Part shown: piece after piece, positions 16,558 through 24,143 of the stretch
Layout: every line of letters begins with the position of its first letter
Position numbering within the stretch: position 1 is the first letter of the stretch
Source: CAZNKO01 sp964573855
Lineage (GTDB): Bacteria; Patescibacteriota; Patescibacteriia; UBA9934; GWF2-40-263
Length of the DNA: 64,000 nt
Assembly: GCA_964573855.1 (NCBI GenBank)
Contig: CAZNKO010000001.1
Span: 1 to 64,000 of the forward strand
Reading direction: 5' to 3'
Notes under the pieces: generated by a model
What the model was told of the DNA's origin: nothing
Seen by the model: the letters and a program-made list of their open reading frames with translations, nothing else
Databases searched by the model: none
Position numbers and translations under genes: made by a program

Positions 16558-16566
16558 AGAAATCCT

Positions 16567-16692
16567 GAAGGCTTCTAAAAAACTCCATTTGCAAGGCGCG
16601 GGTGGCCAATCGCCGGAGCGCTACTTAGACCGTAGCGCGAGGCGATGGCCGGGCCCCGCAACGCAGCAGATGGAGGAATTTTAGAAGCCTTC
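16567..16692 (-). repeat. REP-like palindromic element, copy 1 (partner at 34657-34761)
   Basis: Perfect 14-bp arms GAAGGCTTCTAAAA (16567-16580) and TTTTAGAAGCCTTC (16679-16692). Minus-strand core CATCTGCTGCGTTGCGGGG ... CCGCGCCTTGCAAATGGAG is shared with 34661-34761, while the central hairpin differs. Fills the spacer between two minus-strand genes. Confidence 0.85.
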
Positions 16693-16693
16693 A

Positions 16694-17188
16694 TCATGGC
16701 CATAGCTTAATCGCTCCCTGCGTCACAAGCAACACGATGAGGCCCGCAAGTGCGGAACCGGCTGCAATGGCCGGAATGCCCCATTGGGCCCGGATGCCAA
16801 ACAAGATCGCGAGAACGGCCGCGGTCCACGTGCCGGTGCCCGGAAACGGGATGGCGACGAAAACCGCAAGGCCGATCGAACCGTATTTCTCGATCGTCTC
16901 GTGATGTTTTGTTTTCAAAGAATCAAAATAACGGTTAAGCGCGCGATCTGCCGTCGGAGAATGACGCGCGGCCCAACGAATCAGGAAAGGGAGGAGCAGG
17001 TAGACGACAAAGATGGGCAAAAGATTTCCCAAGACGGCGAAAACGAATGCGGAAAGCGGCGAGAGATCGAACACGGTGATCCCAAGCGGAAGCGCGGCGC
17101 GCAGCTCCGTGATCGGAAGCGCGGAAAGAACGACGACGGCGAGTTCCGGCGGGAGACTGGAAATGAATGAGGCGATCGCATCCATCAT
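16694..17188 (-). CDS. Small multidrug export-like membrane protein (COG2426/PF06695)
   Basis: 164 aa, about four transmembrane segments. Shows the family pattern: ALPITELRAALPLGITVF near the N-terminus, a central charged loop (RYFDSLKTKHHETIEKYGSI), and FVAIPFPGTGTWTAAVLAILFGI. The family is annotated as small multidrug export, but its substrate is unknown. Its ATG (17186-17188) overlaps the stop of the upstream carboxypeptidase gene as ATGA, so the two are coupled. Confidence 0.8.
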   Translation of the reverse strand: MMDAIASFISSLPPELAVVVLSALPITELRAALPLGITVFDLSPLSAFVFAVLGNLLPIFVVYLLLPFLIRWAARHSPTADRALNRYFDSLKTKHHETIEKYGSIGLAVFVAIPFPGTGTWTAAVLAILFGIRAQWGIPAIAAGSALAGLIVLLVTQGAIKLWP

Positions 17189-18114
17189 ATTTCATCAGGC
17201 CAATCGTAGACTTTGTACGTCCAAGCCGCCAGAGTCTTGGCGTCCTGAAAACGGCTCTGCTCGGATTCGGAGCCGAGTACGACAACAATGATTTCGTGCG
17301 CCCCATGCTCGGAGACAACCGCCCCGAAACAATAGCCGGCTTCCGGAAGAAACCCCGTCTTCCCGCCGGTCAACTGAAACGGCGGCCGGTTGATGAAACT
17401 CCGAAGGAGATCATTTGTGCTCTCGATCCGATACGTGCGACCAGAGGCGCTCGTGACCGTCACCTCTGGCAATTCGGTTGCCTCCCGAATGACGTCATTC
17501 TTAAGAGTATGATCAAGGAGACGAACGAGATCACTTGAAATCGACCGGTTATCCGAAGACAATCCTGCAGGATCGACAAAGGTGGTGCTCTGGAGTCCAA
17601 TCTCCGCGGCCGCCTCGTTCATGCGCGCGACAAAATCCCCAAGCGAGAGCCCGGAGAGCCTCGCCAAAGCCGCGGTCGCGGAATTGTCGCTCCCTACGAG
17701 ACTCGCGTTCAGAAGGTCTTGCACGGTCACCTGATCACCGGCCCGGAGATGCTGAACGCCACCCAAACGCACATCCGAGGCCTCAATCTCGGCCGGGGCA
17801 TCGAGGTCCGGATCGGACTCAAGAAACACATAAGCGGTCATGAGTTTTGTGATGCTCCCGATCGAACGCGAGACGCCGCTATTTTTTTCAAACAACACCG
17901 CGCCGGTCGCGCGATCGACCACGAGGGCGCTCACCGCAGAGGTAACAACCCCTATGCTGGTCGTCTCCACCTTCACGGGCACCCGGACGGAATCCGGCGT
18001 CCGTGGGAGATCCTGCTCAAGGAGGGCCGCCGTCTCCACGAGGCCAGAGGGAAAAGAAAACATTTGAAACAGCACCATGGCAATCAAGGACTGGGCCAAC
18101 ATCTGAACGATCAT
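17185..18114 (-). CDS. D-alanyl-D-alanine carboxypeptidase (peptidase S11)
   Basis: Trims peptidoglycan stem peptides outside the membrane. 309 aa with an N-terminal signal or anchor (IVQMLAQSLIAMVLFQMF). Three serine-acyltransferase motifs: SxxK in SIGSITKLMTAYV, SxN in GSDNSATAALARLSG, KTG in GGKTGFLPEAGYCFG. It lacks the long C-terminal beta-domain tail of PBP5. ATG 18112-18114 overlaps the scpB stop; the end overlaps the next gene. Gene order scpA-scpB-dac is common in bacteria. Confidence 0.92.
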   Translation of the reverse strand: MIVQMLAQSLIAMVLFQMFSFPSGLVETAALLEQDLPRTPDSVRVPVKVETTSIGVVTSAVSALVVDRATGAVLFEKNSGVSRSIGSITKLMTAYVFLESDPDLDAPAEIEASDVRLGGVQHLRAGDQVTVQDLLNASLVGSDNSATAALARLSGLSLGDFVARMNEAAAEIGLQSTTFVDPAGLSSDNRSISSDLVRLLDHTLKNDVIREATELPEVTVTSASGRTYRIESTNDLLRSFINRPPFQLTGGKTGFLPEAGYCFGAVVSEHGAHEIIVVVLGSESEQSRFQDAKTLAAWTYKVYDWPDEI

Positions 18115-18671
18115 ACGGGAGCGGAGGCGCCGGAAGATTCAGACAAAAGTTCTTGGATTTTCTCATGTGCGTGCAAATCTTTGTACTCGGGAAGTTCCGT
18201 CACCTTGTGGAGGCCGAGATGTCGCACTATATCCATCGAAAGCGTGTACACGCCCTGGAGGCGCTCCGCATCGTCCCGTTCATCGATAAGACCGCGCAGC
18301 AAAAGATTACGTAAAATGAGGCTGCAGTTGATGCCGCGAATTTGTTCAATCTCGGGCTTGGTCACCGGACCACGGTAGGCAATAATGGTCAGCGTCTCAA
18401 GCTGCGGCCGTGTCAGTTCCCCTTCCAATTCTTGCTTCACGAACGCGGCCACGGATTCCTGAAGATCGGGATTTGTCACGAGCTGCACCTTCCCATCATG
18501 ATCCACAAGATGGATGCCGGAATCCTTCTGATGGTAGCGTGCTCGTAGCTCGTCTATCGTTGCTCGGATGTCCTCAACGGAGACCTGAAGCGTTTTTGCC
18601 AGGGCGGAAACCGCAATGGGTTTCGCGGCGGCAAAAAGGATAGCTTCAACGGTTGCGGATAGACTTTTCAT
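18111..18671 (-). CDS. scpB: Segregation and condensation protein B
   Basis: Kleisin-associated subunit of the SMC-ScpAB condensin. 186 aa, two winged-helix domains: SLSATVEAILFAAAKPIAVS at the start and TLTIIAYRGPVTKPEIEQIRG in the middle (split here as TLTIIAYRGPVTKPEIEQ). The start codon 18669-18671 is immediately preceded by hairpin element 18673-18798. Without that insertion the gene would follow scpA after only two bases (TGA-GT-ATG). Confidence 0.93.
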   Translation of the reverse strand: MKSLSATVEAILFAAAKPIAVSALAKTLQVSVEDIRATIDELRARYHQKDSGIHLVDHDGKVQLVTNPDLQESVAAFVKQELEGELTRPQLETLTIIAYRGPVTKPEIEQIRGINCSLILRNLLLRGLIDERDDAERLQGVYTLSMDIVRHLGLHKVTELPEYKDLHAHEKIQELLSESSGASAPV

Positions 18672-18672
18672 A

Positions 18673-18798
18673 CCCCGTACTACAACTTCGACTTAAAAAA
18701 CGTTTGAAGCCGTTTGGTTTCAAAATGGCGGGACTGAATGGTTTTGCGATATTTTTCTAGGATAGCCATACAGAAAATGTCGAAGTTGTCGTACGGGG
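18673..18798 (-). repeat. Hairpin element, long form, between scpA and scpB
   Basis: Arms CCCCGTACTACAACTTCGA (18673-18691) and TCGAAGTTGTCGTACGGGG (18780-18798), one mismatch, flanked by ATA on both sides. The right end on the minus strand runs straight into the scpB ATG. The interior resembles those at 8826 and 32191 (CAAAACCATTCAGTCCC). Confidence 0.9.
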
Positions 18799-18803
18799 CA
18801 TAC

Positions 18804-19502
18804 TCACTCAACGCGTTTGATGACGATATCATGAAATGACTTTGACTGCACCACGTGGACGGCTCTCTGTTTCACAAGTTCGAGAAGAGCGAGAAAACTC
18901 ACGACCACGTCCACTTTGCGCTTGGATCCGGAGACCATTTCCTGAAACGTCAGCCGCGATTTTTCAAAAATGGAGGAACGAATCTCTTCCATGCGTTCTT
19001 GAACGGAGATGACGCGTTCGAGCGACGCCTGCCGCAGGGCAAAAAACGGCTCGAGTTTTCGGAGAACCTGCTGAAATGCCTCGCGCAGCATCTGCGCGGT
19101 CAGGTCTTCCGGCGGCAAAAACTCCCGGATCGGCACGATCGCGGCTTTCGGGCGCGCAAACATGCGCGGCCCGAGAGCGAACCGCTCTTCGATCATGCGC
19201 GAGGCGTTCACGAACGCCTGATAGAGCCGCAACTGACCCGTAAGCGCTCCCGCATCCTCCCCTTCTTCCGGTTCAAGGTTCGGGAGCAGCACCCGTGATT
19301 TGATGAGAAGAAGTTTGGTCGCCACGACCAAAAAATCCGCGAGCTCCTCGGTCGGCACGTCGGCGCGCTCGAGATGTTTTAAATACGCTTCCGTGACGTC
19401 CGAAAGCGCCACCTCGGTGATCGGAAGCTCCTCCCGCTCAATCAGCCCTAGCAAGAGCTGGAGCGGGCCCGCGAATTGCTGCAACTTCACCTCAAACGGC
19501 AT
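18804..19502 (-). CDS. scpA: Segregation and condensation protein A (kleisin)
   Basis: Bridges SMC heads in condensin. 232 aa. N-terminal MPFEVKLQQFAGPLQLLLGL, ELPITEVALSDVTEAYL and the ADFLVVATKLLLIKSRVLLP block are typical; the C-terminal winged helix ends the protein (SFLALLELVKQRAVHVVQ). It starts three bases after the aspS stop codon. Confidence 0.93.
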   Translation of the reverse strand: MPFEVKLQQFAGPLQLLLGLIEREELPITEVALSDVTEAYLKHLERADVPTEELADFLVVATKLLLIKSRVLLPNLEPEEGEDAGALTGQLRLYQAFVNASRMIEERFALGPRMFARPKAAIVPIREFLPPEDLTAQMLREAFQQVLRKLEPFFALRQASLERVISVQERMEEIRSSIFEKSRLTFQEMVSGSKRKVDVVVSFLALLELVKQRAVHVVQSKSFHDIVIKRVE

Positions 19503-19505
19503 GCG

Positions 19506-20912
19506 CTATTTCTTTTTTTTGAGGGAAATATGGACCTCGTCCAAAGATTTTTTCGGAAGTTCGCTTGGGGCGCCCATCATAGGATCGCGGGCATCCCCGG
19601 TCTTCGGAAATGCAATCACCTCGCGGATATTAGGCTCCCCGGCCATGAGCATCGCGATGCGGTCAATGCCGGGGGCGAATCCGCCGTGCGGCGGGGCGCC
19701 GTACTCAAAGGCCTCGAGCATGTGCCCGAATCGTGCTTGCTGTTCTTCTTCACTGATTTTCAGAAGATCAAAAATGCGCTTTTGCAGCTCCCGTTCATGG
19801 ATGCGGATGCTCCCGGAAGAAAGCTCGTACCCATTCAACACGAGATCGTAGGCATTCGCGCGAATTGACATTACGTCTTCGCCGCGCATGAATTTCTCCT
19901 TGTCTTCCTCTTTGACCGAACAGAAAGGGTGATGGGTGGCTCCGATGTTTCCATCCGCATCTTTTTCAAACATGGGGAAATCGAGAATCCAAACGAACGC
20001 GAGCTCATTCGGGTCATTTTTATCCTTCCGAAAGTCAGGCTTGTCGGATCCGTATTTTTTGATGCATTCGGCGTACGTCAATCGTGGAAACGGGGTTGCC
20101 GAAATTTTCTTTTCTGGAAAAAGTTTTTTCACCATCTCGATGAACATGCCCTCCGTGTACGCGAGAACATCTTCCTGAGTCACGAACGACATTTCAAAAT
20201 CGAGTTGGGTGAATTCCGGCTGACGATCGCCGCGTTGATCTTCGTCACGGAAGCAGCGCGCGATCTGGAAATAGCGTTCAAACCCCGCGACCATAGAGAG
20301 CTGTTTGAACTGCTGGGGGGATTGCGGCAGGACGTAAAATTTCCCAGGGTGGAGACGGGACGGGACAATGTATTCACGCGAACCCTCCGGCGTGCCTTTC
20401 ATGAGAATCGGGGTTTCGATTTCCACGAAGCGATGTTGGTGCATGTACTCGCGCAAAAATGTGATGATCCGGTCGCGTAAGCGGATGTTCTTCTGGAGAC
20501 GCTCGCTCCGGAGATCAAGATATCGGTATTTGAGACGCGTCTCTTCGTTCACACCCCGCGTATCGCGATCAATCTCAAACGGCGGCGTCTTGGATGGATT
20601 CAAAATGCGGATGGTTTTGACCGCCACCTCGATGGTCCCTGTCGGAAGATCCGGATTCACCTGTTTTGCCGCGCGCTTCTTCACTTCTCCTTCAAGCTCG
20701 AGAACATATTCCGGGCGTACCTCGTCGACGATCTTGGCCATCGCGGGATCCATGTCCGGCTTGTAGCAAACCGCCTGCGCCACCCCGCTCCCATCGCGCA
20801 GATCAATAAACACAAGCTTGTCGCCCATGGTCCGGATGTGGTATGCCCACCCGTTCAGGCGGACCTTTTGACCTACTTTTTCGGGCGTTTCATCAATCCA
20901 CGTGCGCGACAT
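19506..20912 (-). CDS. aspS: Aspartyl-tRNA synthetase, compact form without GAD domain
   Basis: Charges tRNA-Asp (perhaps also tRNA-Asn). N-terminal OB fold (VRLNGWAYHIRTMGDKLVFI), class II motif 1 in MHQHRFVEIETPIL, motif 2 in FQIARCFRDEDQRGDRQPEFTQ, motif 3 in GGFAPGIDRIAMLMAG. At 468 aa it is about 120 residues shorter than ordinary bacterial AspRS: KYGSDKPDFRKD runs directly into WILDFPMFEKD where the bacterial GAD insertion should be. ATG 20912 (MSRTWIDETPEKVG) is chosen over the longer frame. First gene of the aspS-scpA-scpB-dac series. Confidence 0.95.
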   Translation of the reverse strand: MSRTWIDETPEKVGQKVRLNGWAYHIRTMGDKLVFIDLRDGSGVAQAVCYKPDMDPAMAKIVDEVRPEYVLELEGEVKKRAAKQVNPDLPTGTIEVAVKTIRILNPSKTPPFEIDRDTRGVNEETRLKYRYLDLRSERLQKNIRLRDRIITFLREYMHQHRFVEIETPILMKGTPEGSREYIVPSRLHPGKFYVLPQSPQQFKQLSMVAGFERYFQIARCFRDEDQRGDRQPEFTQLDFEMSFVTQEDVLAYTEGMFIEMVKKLFPEKKISATPFPRLTYAECIKKYGSDKPDFRKDKNDPNELAFVWILDFPMFEKDADGNIGATHHPFCSVKEEDKEKFMRGEDVMSIRANAYDLVLNGYELSSGSIRIHERELQKRIFDLLKISEEEQQARFGHMLEAFEYGAPPHGGFAPGIDRIAMLMAGEPNIREVIAFPKTGDARDPMMGAPSELPKKSLDEVHISLKKKK

Positions 20913-20981
20913 AACGAAAAGAAACATGGGTAAAAGTCAGCGACTATTCTAACAAAAAAGGGGAAATCCGCAACAGCGAAA

Positions 20982-21959
20982 CTAGGAATGACTTAAACCC
21001 ACTTTATTACGGATAAGCTGTTCAAACTCATGGGCGTCGGCGTGCGAGCAAAGACCGAAATAAGAAATCGCATTCTGTTCCGTCACGAGACGAAGCGAAC
21101 GCCTAGCCGTCTTGGGGCGCAGGATCGTCGCGTCTGGCAAAAGCACGTAACCCAAAAAATCGATCCCCTGGCTCCAAGAACGAACAAAAACCTTGCGCGG
21201 ATGCAAGGCAAGCGTTAATCGACCGCTCAGGAAACGGTCAAGTTGTGGGACAAGATTTTTAAGGCGTCGCCGCGATTCAGTAAGAATTAAAAAATAGTCG
21301 CAGTAACGTAAGTAATATTTCTCACGCAGATAAAATTTTACGAACCGATCAAGCTCGTGGAGGTAGACATTGGCGAAAAGTTGACTTGTGAGGTTTCCTA
21401 ACGGCAGACCCTTGTTACGAGACCCGGAAAAGCTACCAACGACTTCCCGTATTAAGCCGAGCGTTTGTTTATCCCTCACGACACGCCTCATAAGAGTGAA
21501 CAGAATTCCATGATCAACGGACGCAAAAAATTTTTTAATATCGCATTTCAAAACGTAGACGGTTCGTGTATGATTATCGCTCAAGCGACGAAGAAAAACG
21601 CGCAGTCGATCTACCGCAGCGTGGGTTCCCTTCCACCTGCGACAAGAAAAACTGTCAAAGATGAACCGGCGTTCAAAAAGCGGCTCAATCACGTTTACGA
21701 GGGCCTGGTGCACGACTCGATCTTTTACCGTTGCTTTATGAATGCGACGCTGTTTTGGGTCAAAAATCGTAAACGGCCGATAGGGATCGTGTCGATAGCG
21801 GCCGGAAACCAGTTGGTCGCGCAGATCGAAAAGATTGTCTTCAAGCGCGCATTCGAATTGAATGACATCCGTTCTTGAATGCTTGCCCGAGCTAAAACGA
21901 ATCCATGCATCAAACAGGTTTTCAAGCGAACAGATCCGTTCAAACAATAATTCGTTCAT
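20982..21959 (-). CDS. DGR-type reverse transcriptase with altered YxDD box
   Basis: Reverse transcriptase of a diversity-generating retroelement; copies TR RNA with adenine mutagenesis. 325 aa. RT blocks in order: KDRVVHQALVNVIEPLFE, SFSCRRWKGTHAAVDRL, YVLKCDIKKFFASVDHGIL (motif A), LPLGNLTSQLFANVYL (motif 4 with the SQ pair typical of DGR enzymes), and YLRYCDYFLILTES where the active site YxDD should be. Here it reads Tyr-Cys-Asp-Tyr: the second aspartate is lost (codon TAT, one base from GAT). The clear TR/VR pair 450 bp away confirms the DGR assignment. Codon use is less GC-rich than in its neighbours. Confidence 0.9.
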   Translation of the reverse strand: MNELLFERICSLENLFDAWIRFSSGKHSRTDVIQFECALEDNLFDLRDQLVSGRYRHDPYRPFTIFDPKQRRIHKATVKDRVVHQALVNVIEPLFERRFIFDSFSCRRWKGTHAAVDRLRVFLRRLSDNHTRTVYVLKCDIKKFFASVDHGILFTLMRRVVRDKQTLGLIREVVGSFSGSRNKGLPLGNLTSQLFANVYLHELDRFVKFYLREKYYLRYCDYFLILTESRRRLKNLVPQLDRFLSGRLTLALHPRKVFVRSWSQGIDFLGYVLLPDATILRPKTARRSLRLVTEQNAISYFGLCSHADAHEFEQLIRNKVGLSHS

Positions 21960-21972
21960 CTCCTCTATGATG

Positions 21973-21982
21973 CCCCCCCCCC
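21973..21982 (+). repeat. Ten-cytosine homopolymer upstream of avd
   Basis: Uninterrupted run of ten C between the RT start and avd. ATG codons at 21967 and 21970 precede the tract but are out of frame with avd; one extra C or two fewer would join them. On the minus strand it is a G run shortly upstream of the RT start codon. Confidence 0.85.
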
Positions 21983-22040
21983 GACGAATTTCAAGAATAG
22001 AGCGCCCTCAACACGGCATCCTACCAACGATATTCCGATC

Positions 22041-22364
22041 GTGCGCTCGATTTACGTTGCGTACGCGTTCTGGAACGATGTTTTGAACAAATTTCCAAAA
22101 GCCCAGCGTTATTTGCTTGGAATCAAGTGCGCGGAGTATCTTTTGGGGGTTCTTGAATTGATTTTAGCGGCGGCTCAAACGATAGAAGCGAAAGAAAAAT
22201 CAACCAATCTTCGACGAGCGAGCGTGAAACTAGATGCTCTCAAACTGCTCGTTCGACTTTGCAAAGATTGTAAATGCGTTTCCAACGCTTCCTATTTGCA
22301 AATGGAATCGAAACTGCAAGAAATCGGACGGATGCTCGGAGGATGGTTAAAGTCAATTTCATAA
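22041..22364 (+). CDS. avd: DGR accessory variability determinant (Avd-like)
   Basis: Small basic four-helix protein that binds the RT and TR RNA in DGRs. 107 aa from GTG 22041. The pattern VLNKFPKAQRYLLGIKCAEYLLGVLELI matches the Avd/S23-like family (here split: VLNKFPKAQRYLLG and EYLLGVLELI), with LDALKLLVRLCKDCKCVSN following. The frame stays open upstream and encodes NDIPIVRSIYV, which also fits the family, so the true start may lie before the ten-C tract and need a frameshift. It is on the plus strand, opposite to RT, TR and target, which is unusual. Confidence 0.82.
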   Translation: MRSIYVAYAFWNDVLNKFPKAQRYLLGIKCAEYLLGVLELILAAAQTIEAKEKSTNLRRASVKLDALKLLVRLCKDCKCVSNASYLQMESKLQEIGRMLGGWLKSIS

Positions 22365-22367
22365 CAA

Positions 22368-22392
22368 CCCCCCTGCCATTTGGGCAGGGGGG
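22368..22392. other. GC-rich hairpin between avd and TR
   Basis: Ten-base-pair stem CCCCCCTGCC/GGCAGGGGGG (22368-22377 with 22383-22392), loop ATTTG. It lies just after the avd stop and 12 bp from the 3' end (coding sense) of TR. Without a T run it is a poor terminator for avd and may instead fold the 3' end of TR RNA. Confidence 0.75.
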
Positions 22393-22404
22393 TGTGATGG
22401 GGAG

Positions 22405-22535
22405 TCCCGAACGAACGACGGCACGGCCCAGCTCGAGTTAGTGTTGTCGTACCAGTTCTCGTCCAGCTTGATCTTGCGGTCGTCCCGGTTGAAGTTCAGG
22501 TTCGGCACGTTCTGCCACGGGTTCTCGTCGGAGAC
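22405..22535 (-). repeat. DGR template repeat (TR)
   Basis: 131 bp, aligned without gaps to VR 22909-23039. The 20 mismatches are all at adenines of TR on the minus strand: by eye 14 A-to-G, 4 A-to-T, 2 A-to-C. Its conceptual translation carries many AAC codons (NPWQNVPNLNFNRDD), the codon that gives greatest diversity without stops. The last 28 bases (minus-strand 3' end, GCTGGGCCGTGCCGTCGTTC...) are almost free of A and identical to VR, as expected of the initiation-of-mutagenic-homing region. No intact gene covers it. Confidence 0.97.
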
Positions 22536-22809
22536 GCAAGCTGCGTTTTCTCCTTCCATGACACCGGATCCAGGCGCGCCCGGATCCTGAATTTTATGCG
22601 GAATCCGCTCCATCGCGTAAGCCTGCCTGTCAGCCGTAGCTTTAGCGAAGGCTGATTCCAAGAGAAAACACGGAGTACCCATCATTCGCGGCGTACGCTC
22701 TTTGCATCCATAGACGCGAAGATTCTGACGCCTGCGCGATTGACAAGGGATTTCGGCGACCGACATCCGTGAACGCCGGTACATGAGCCTACTCTCCGTA
22801 CGAATTGTA

Positions 22810-22881
22810 TCAAAAAGTTTAAAAATAAAAGAGGGGCGGGGCAGAACCAAGGTCCGAAGACCAAGATTCTGCCCAAGCCCC
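22810..22881 (-). terminator. Terminator/hairpin 28 bp after VR
   Basis: Long stem GGGCAGAA...TTCTGCCC with inner GGTC-TTCG-GACC (UUCG-type tetraloop), followed on the minus strand by CTTTTATTTTT. It ends the target-gene transcript. Hairpins just downstream of VR aid homing in characterised DGRs, so it may have that role too. Confidence 0.8.
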
Positions 22882-22904
22882 AAGCTTCCAATGCCCGAGA
22901 GCCG

Positions 22905-23705
22905 CTACTCCCGAACGAACGACGGCACGGCCCAGCCCGAGCGAGTGAAGTCGCACCAGCTCTCGCCCAGCTCGAACTCGCGGCCGTCCCGGAGGAAGCT
23001 CAGGCTCGGCACGCCCTGCCACGGGTCCTCGCCGGAGACATTCACCTCGTAGCCGGGTGCCCAGACGTAGGGAACACTCTCGCCGTCCATCGCCCTCACC
23101 CACTCGGGGTGGAGAGCGGCGGAGGCGAGGATGCCGGCGTTGGGCGACCTCTCCGGGTGGCGGACGTCCACCGGCTTCTTCCCGCGGTTGCTCCCGAGAT
23201 CGATCACCTCCCAGCGCAGGCCGGGCTTGTGCTCGACGCCCTGGAGGAGGCGCAGTCGCTCGGGTCCGGCCTTGTCGTAACCGTCCCAGCGCCAGCTCTT
23301 CTCCTGCGCCTTGGCGGCCGCCGCCCAGAGTTCCTGGAACGTGCGCTCCACACCCTTCGGCCCATCCTTCTCGTCGCCGAGGTACGGGACGAGGGTGACG
23401 GCCACGAGGCGATCGTCCGGCCACTTCGGAACGGACTTTTCCGCCTCCATGAGCCACGCGTCCGGGATGCCCCAGCCGCGCTCGAGACGTAGCTCGCGCA
23501 CCCGCTTGATCTGGTCCTCGGGCTTGGTGAAAAGTCCGTGGACAAGAGTGAAACGCGGATGCTTCTTCAAAGCCTCGACGATCACGGCGACGAGCGCGGG
23601 ATCGCGGTCAATCTCCTCCGCCATCTCGGCGGTGACGCCGCCGTCCGCGAGCTTTCCGACGAACGAGAACAACTTTCCGCCTTTCACGCTAAACAGGTTG
23701 GCCAT
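22905..23705 (-). CDS. DGR target protein with C-terminal variable region
   Basis: 266 aa from ATG 23705 (MANLFSVKGGKLFSFVGK); residues before this in the longer frame are leader DNA. Function unknown; soluble, no signal peptide seen. The last 43 codons are VR, ending WAVPSFVRE-stop with TAG two bases outside the repeat. About 16 residues there differ from the TR translation. By analogy with known DGR targets the C-terminus is probably a C-type-lectin-like ligand-binding fold; this is inferred, not seen. The gene at 40862-41680 is a relative (shared PWQ-VP, YEVNV/YELNV and VPxxxE ending). A good promoter lies at 23862-23890. Confidence 0.92.
   Translation of the reverse strand: MANLFSVKGGKLFSFVGKLADGGVTAEMAEEIDRDPALVAVIVEALKKHPRFTLVHGLFTKPEDQIKRVRELRLERGWGIPDAWLMEAEKSVPKWPDDRLVAVTLVPYLGDEKDGPKGVERTFQELWAAAAKAQEKSWRWDGYDKAGPERLRLLQGVEHKPGLRWEVIDLGSNRGKKPVDVRHPERSPNAGILASAALHPEWVRAMDGESVPYVWAPGYEVNVSGEDPWQGVPSLSFLRDGREFELGESWCDFTRSGWAVPSFVRE
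22909..23039 (-). repeat. DGR variable repeat (VR)
   Basis: 131 bp at the very 3' end of the target gene, 373 bp from TR. Identical to TR except at 20 positions where TR has A on this strand. The boundaries are sharp on both sides. Confidence 0.97.
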
Positions 23706-23861
23706 ACGGCTACCCCGTCCTTTCGATGCCGTTGGTACATCCGCGCAAACGAACCATTCGCTCCACGGACTTCCCTTTTGTTTGGAAACGGCCTCTTGAA
23801 GCCCAGATTTGAGCTGCAAAATGCCATTTCCAAACGGGAAAACTTTGTAAAAGAACACCTC

Positions 23862-23890
23862 AAGATACACTATTTTGCAAAAAATGTCAA
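23862..23890 (-). promoter_or_regulatory. Promoter of the DGR target gene
   Basis: Minus strand TTGACA (23885-23890), 17-bp spacer, TATCTT (23862-23867). The leader to the ATG is about 150 nt and contains a GTTTGGAAA/TTTCCAAAC hairpin. Confidence 0.8.
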
Positions 23891-23945
23891 ACCAAACCCC
23901 TGTTACAGACTTGTAAATCGTCCCTCTTTTGATAAGCTAACCTAT

Positions 23946-24143
23946 ATGGCCATTGATTGGACTCAAATTTACGAGAAATATAAGGGCCTTTGGGTCGCCC
24001 TCAAGGAAGACGAGAAGACCGTTGTTGCTGTAGGTAAAAGCGCTCGTGAAGCTCTTGAAAAGGCTCAAAAAGAAGGATACGAGAACCCAATTTTAACTCT
24101 CATGCCAAAAGAGTTAACAGCATACGTCGGATACGGCGTATGA
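23946..24143 (+). CDS. DUF5678-like small protein, 65 aa
   Basis: MAIDWTQIYEKYKGLWVALK followed by VVAVGKSAREALEKAQKEGY and ILTLMPKELTAYVG has the look of DUF5678-type proteins (by eye). Function unknown. Its stop overlaps the start of the aspartic-protease-like gene as ATGA, so the two form a coupled pair. AT-richer than the surrounding housekeeping genes. Confidence 0.7.
   Translation: MAIDWTQIYEKYKGLWVALKEDEKTVVAVGKSAREALEKAQKEGYENPILTLMPKELTAYVGYGV

Noticed and set aside
22359..22883. Minus-strand frame of 174 codons across TR as a gene
   Set aside because: It has no ribosome binding site, its upstream half is repeat-like (GCCTTCGCTAAAGCTACGGC), and the only conserved part is TR itself. 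It is the non-coding template region.
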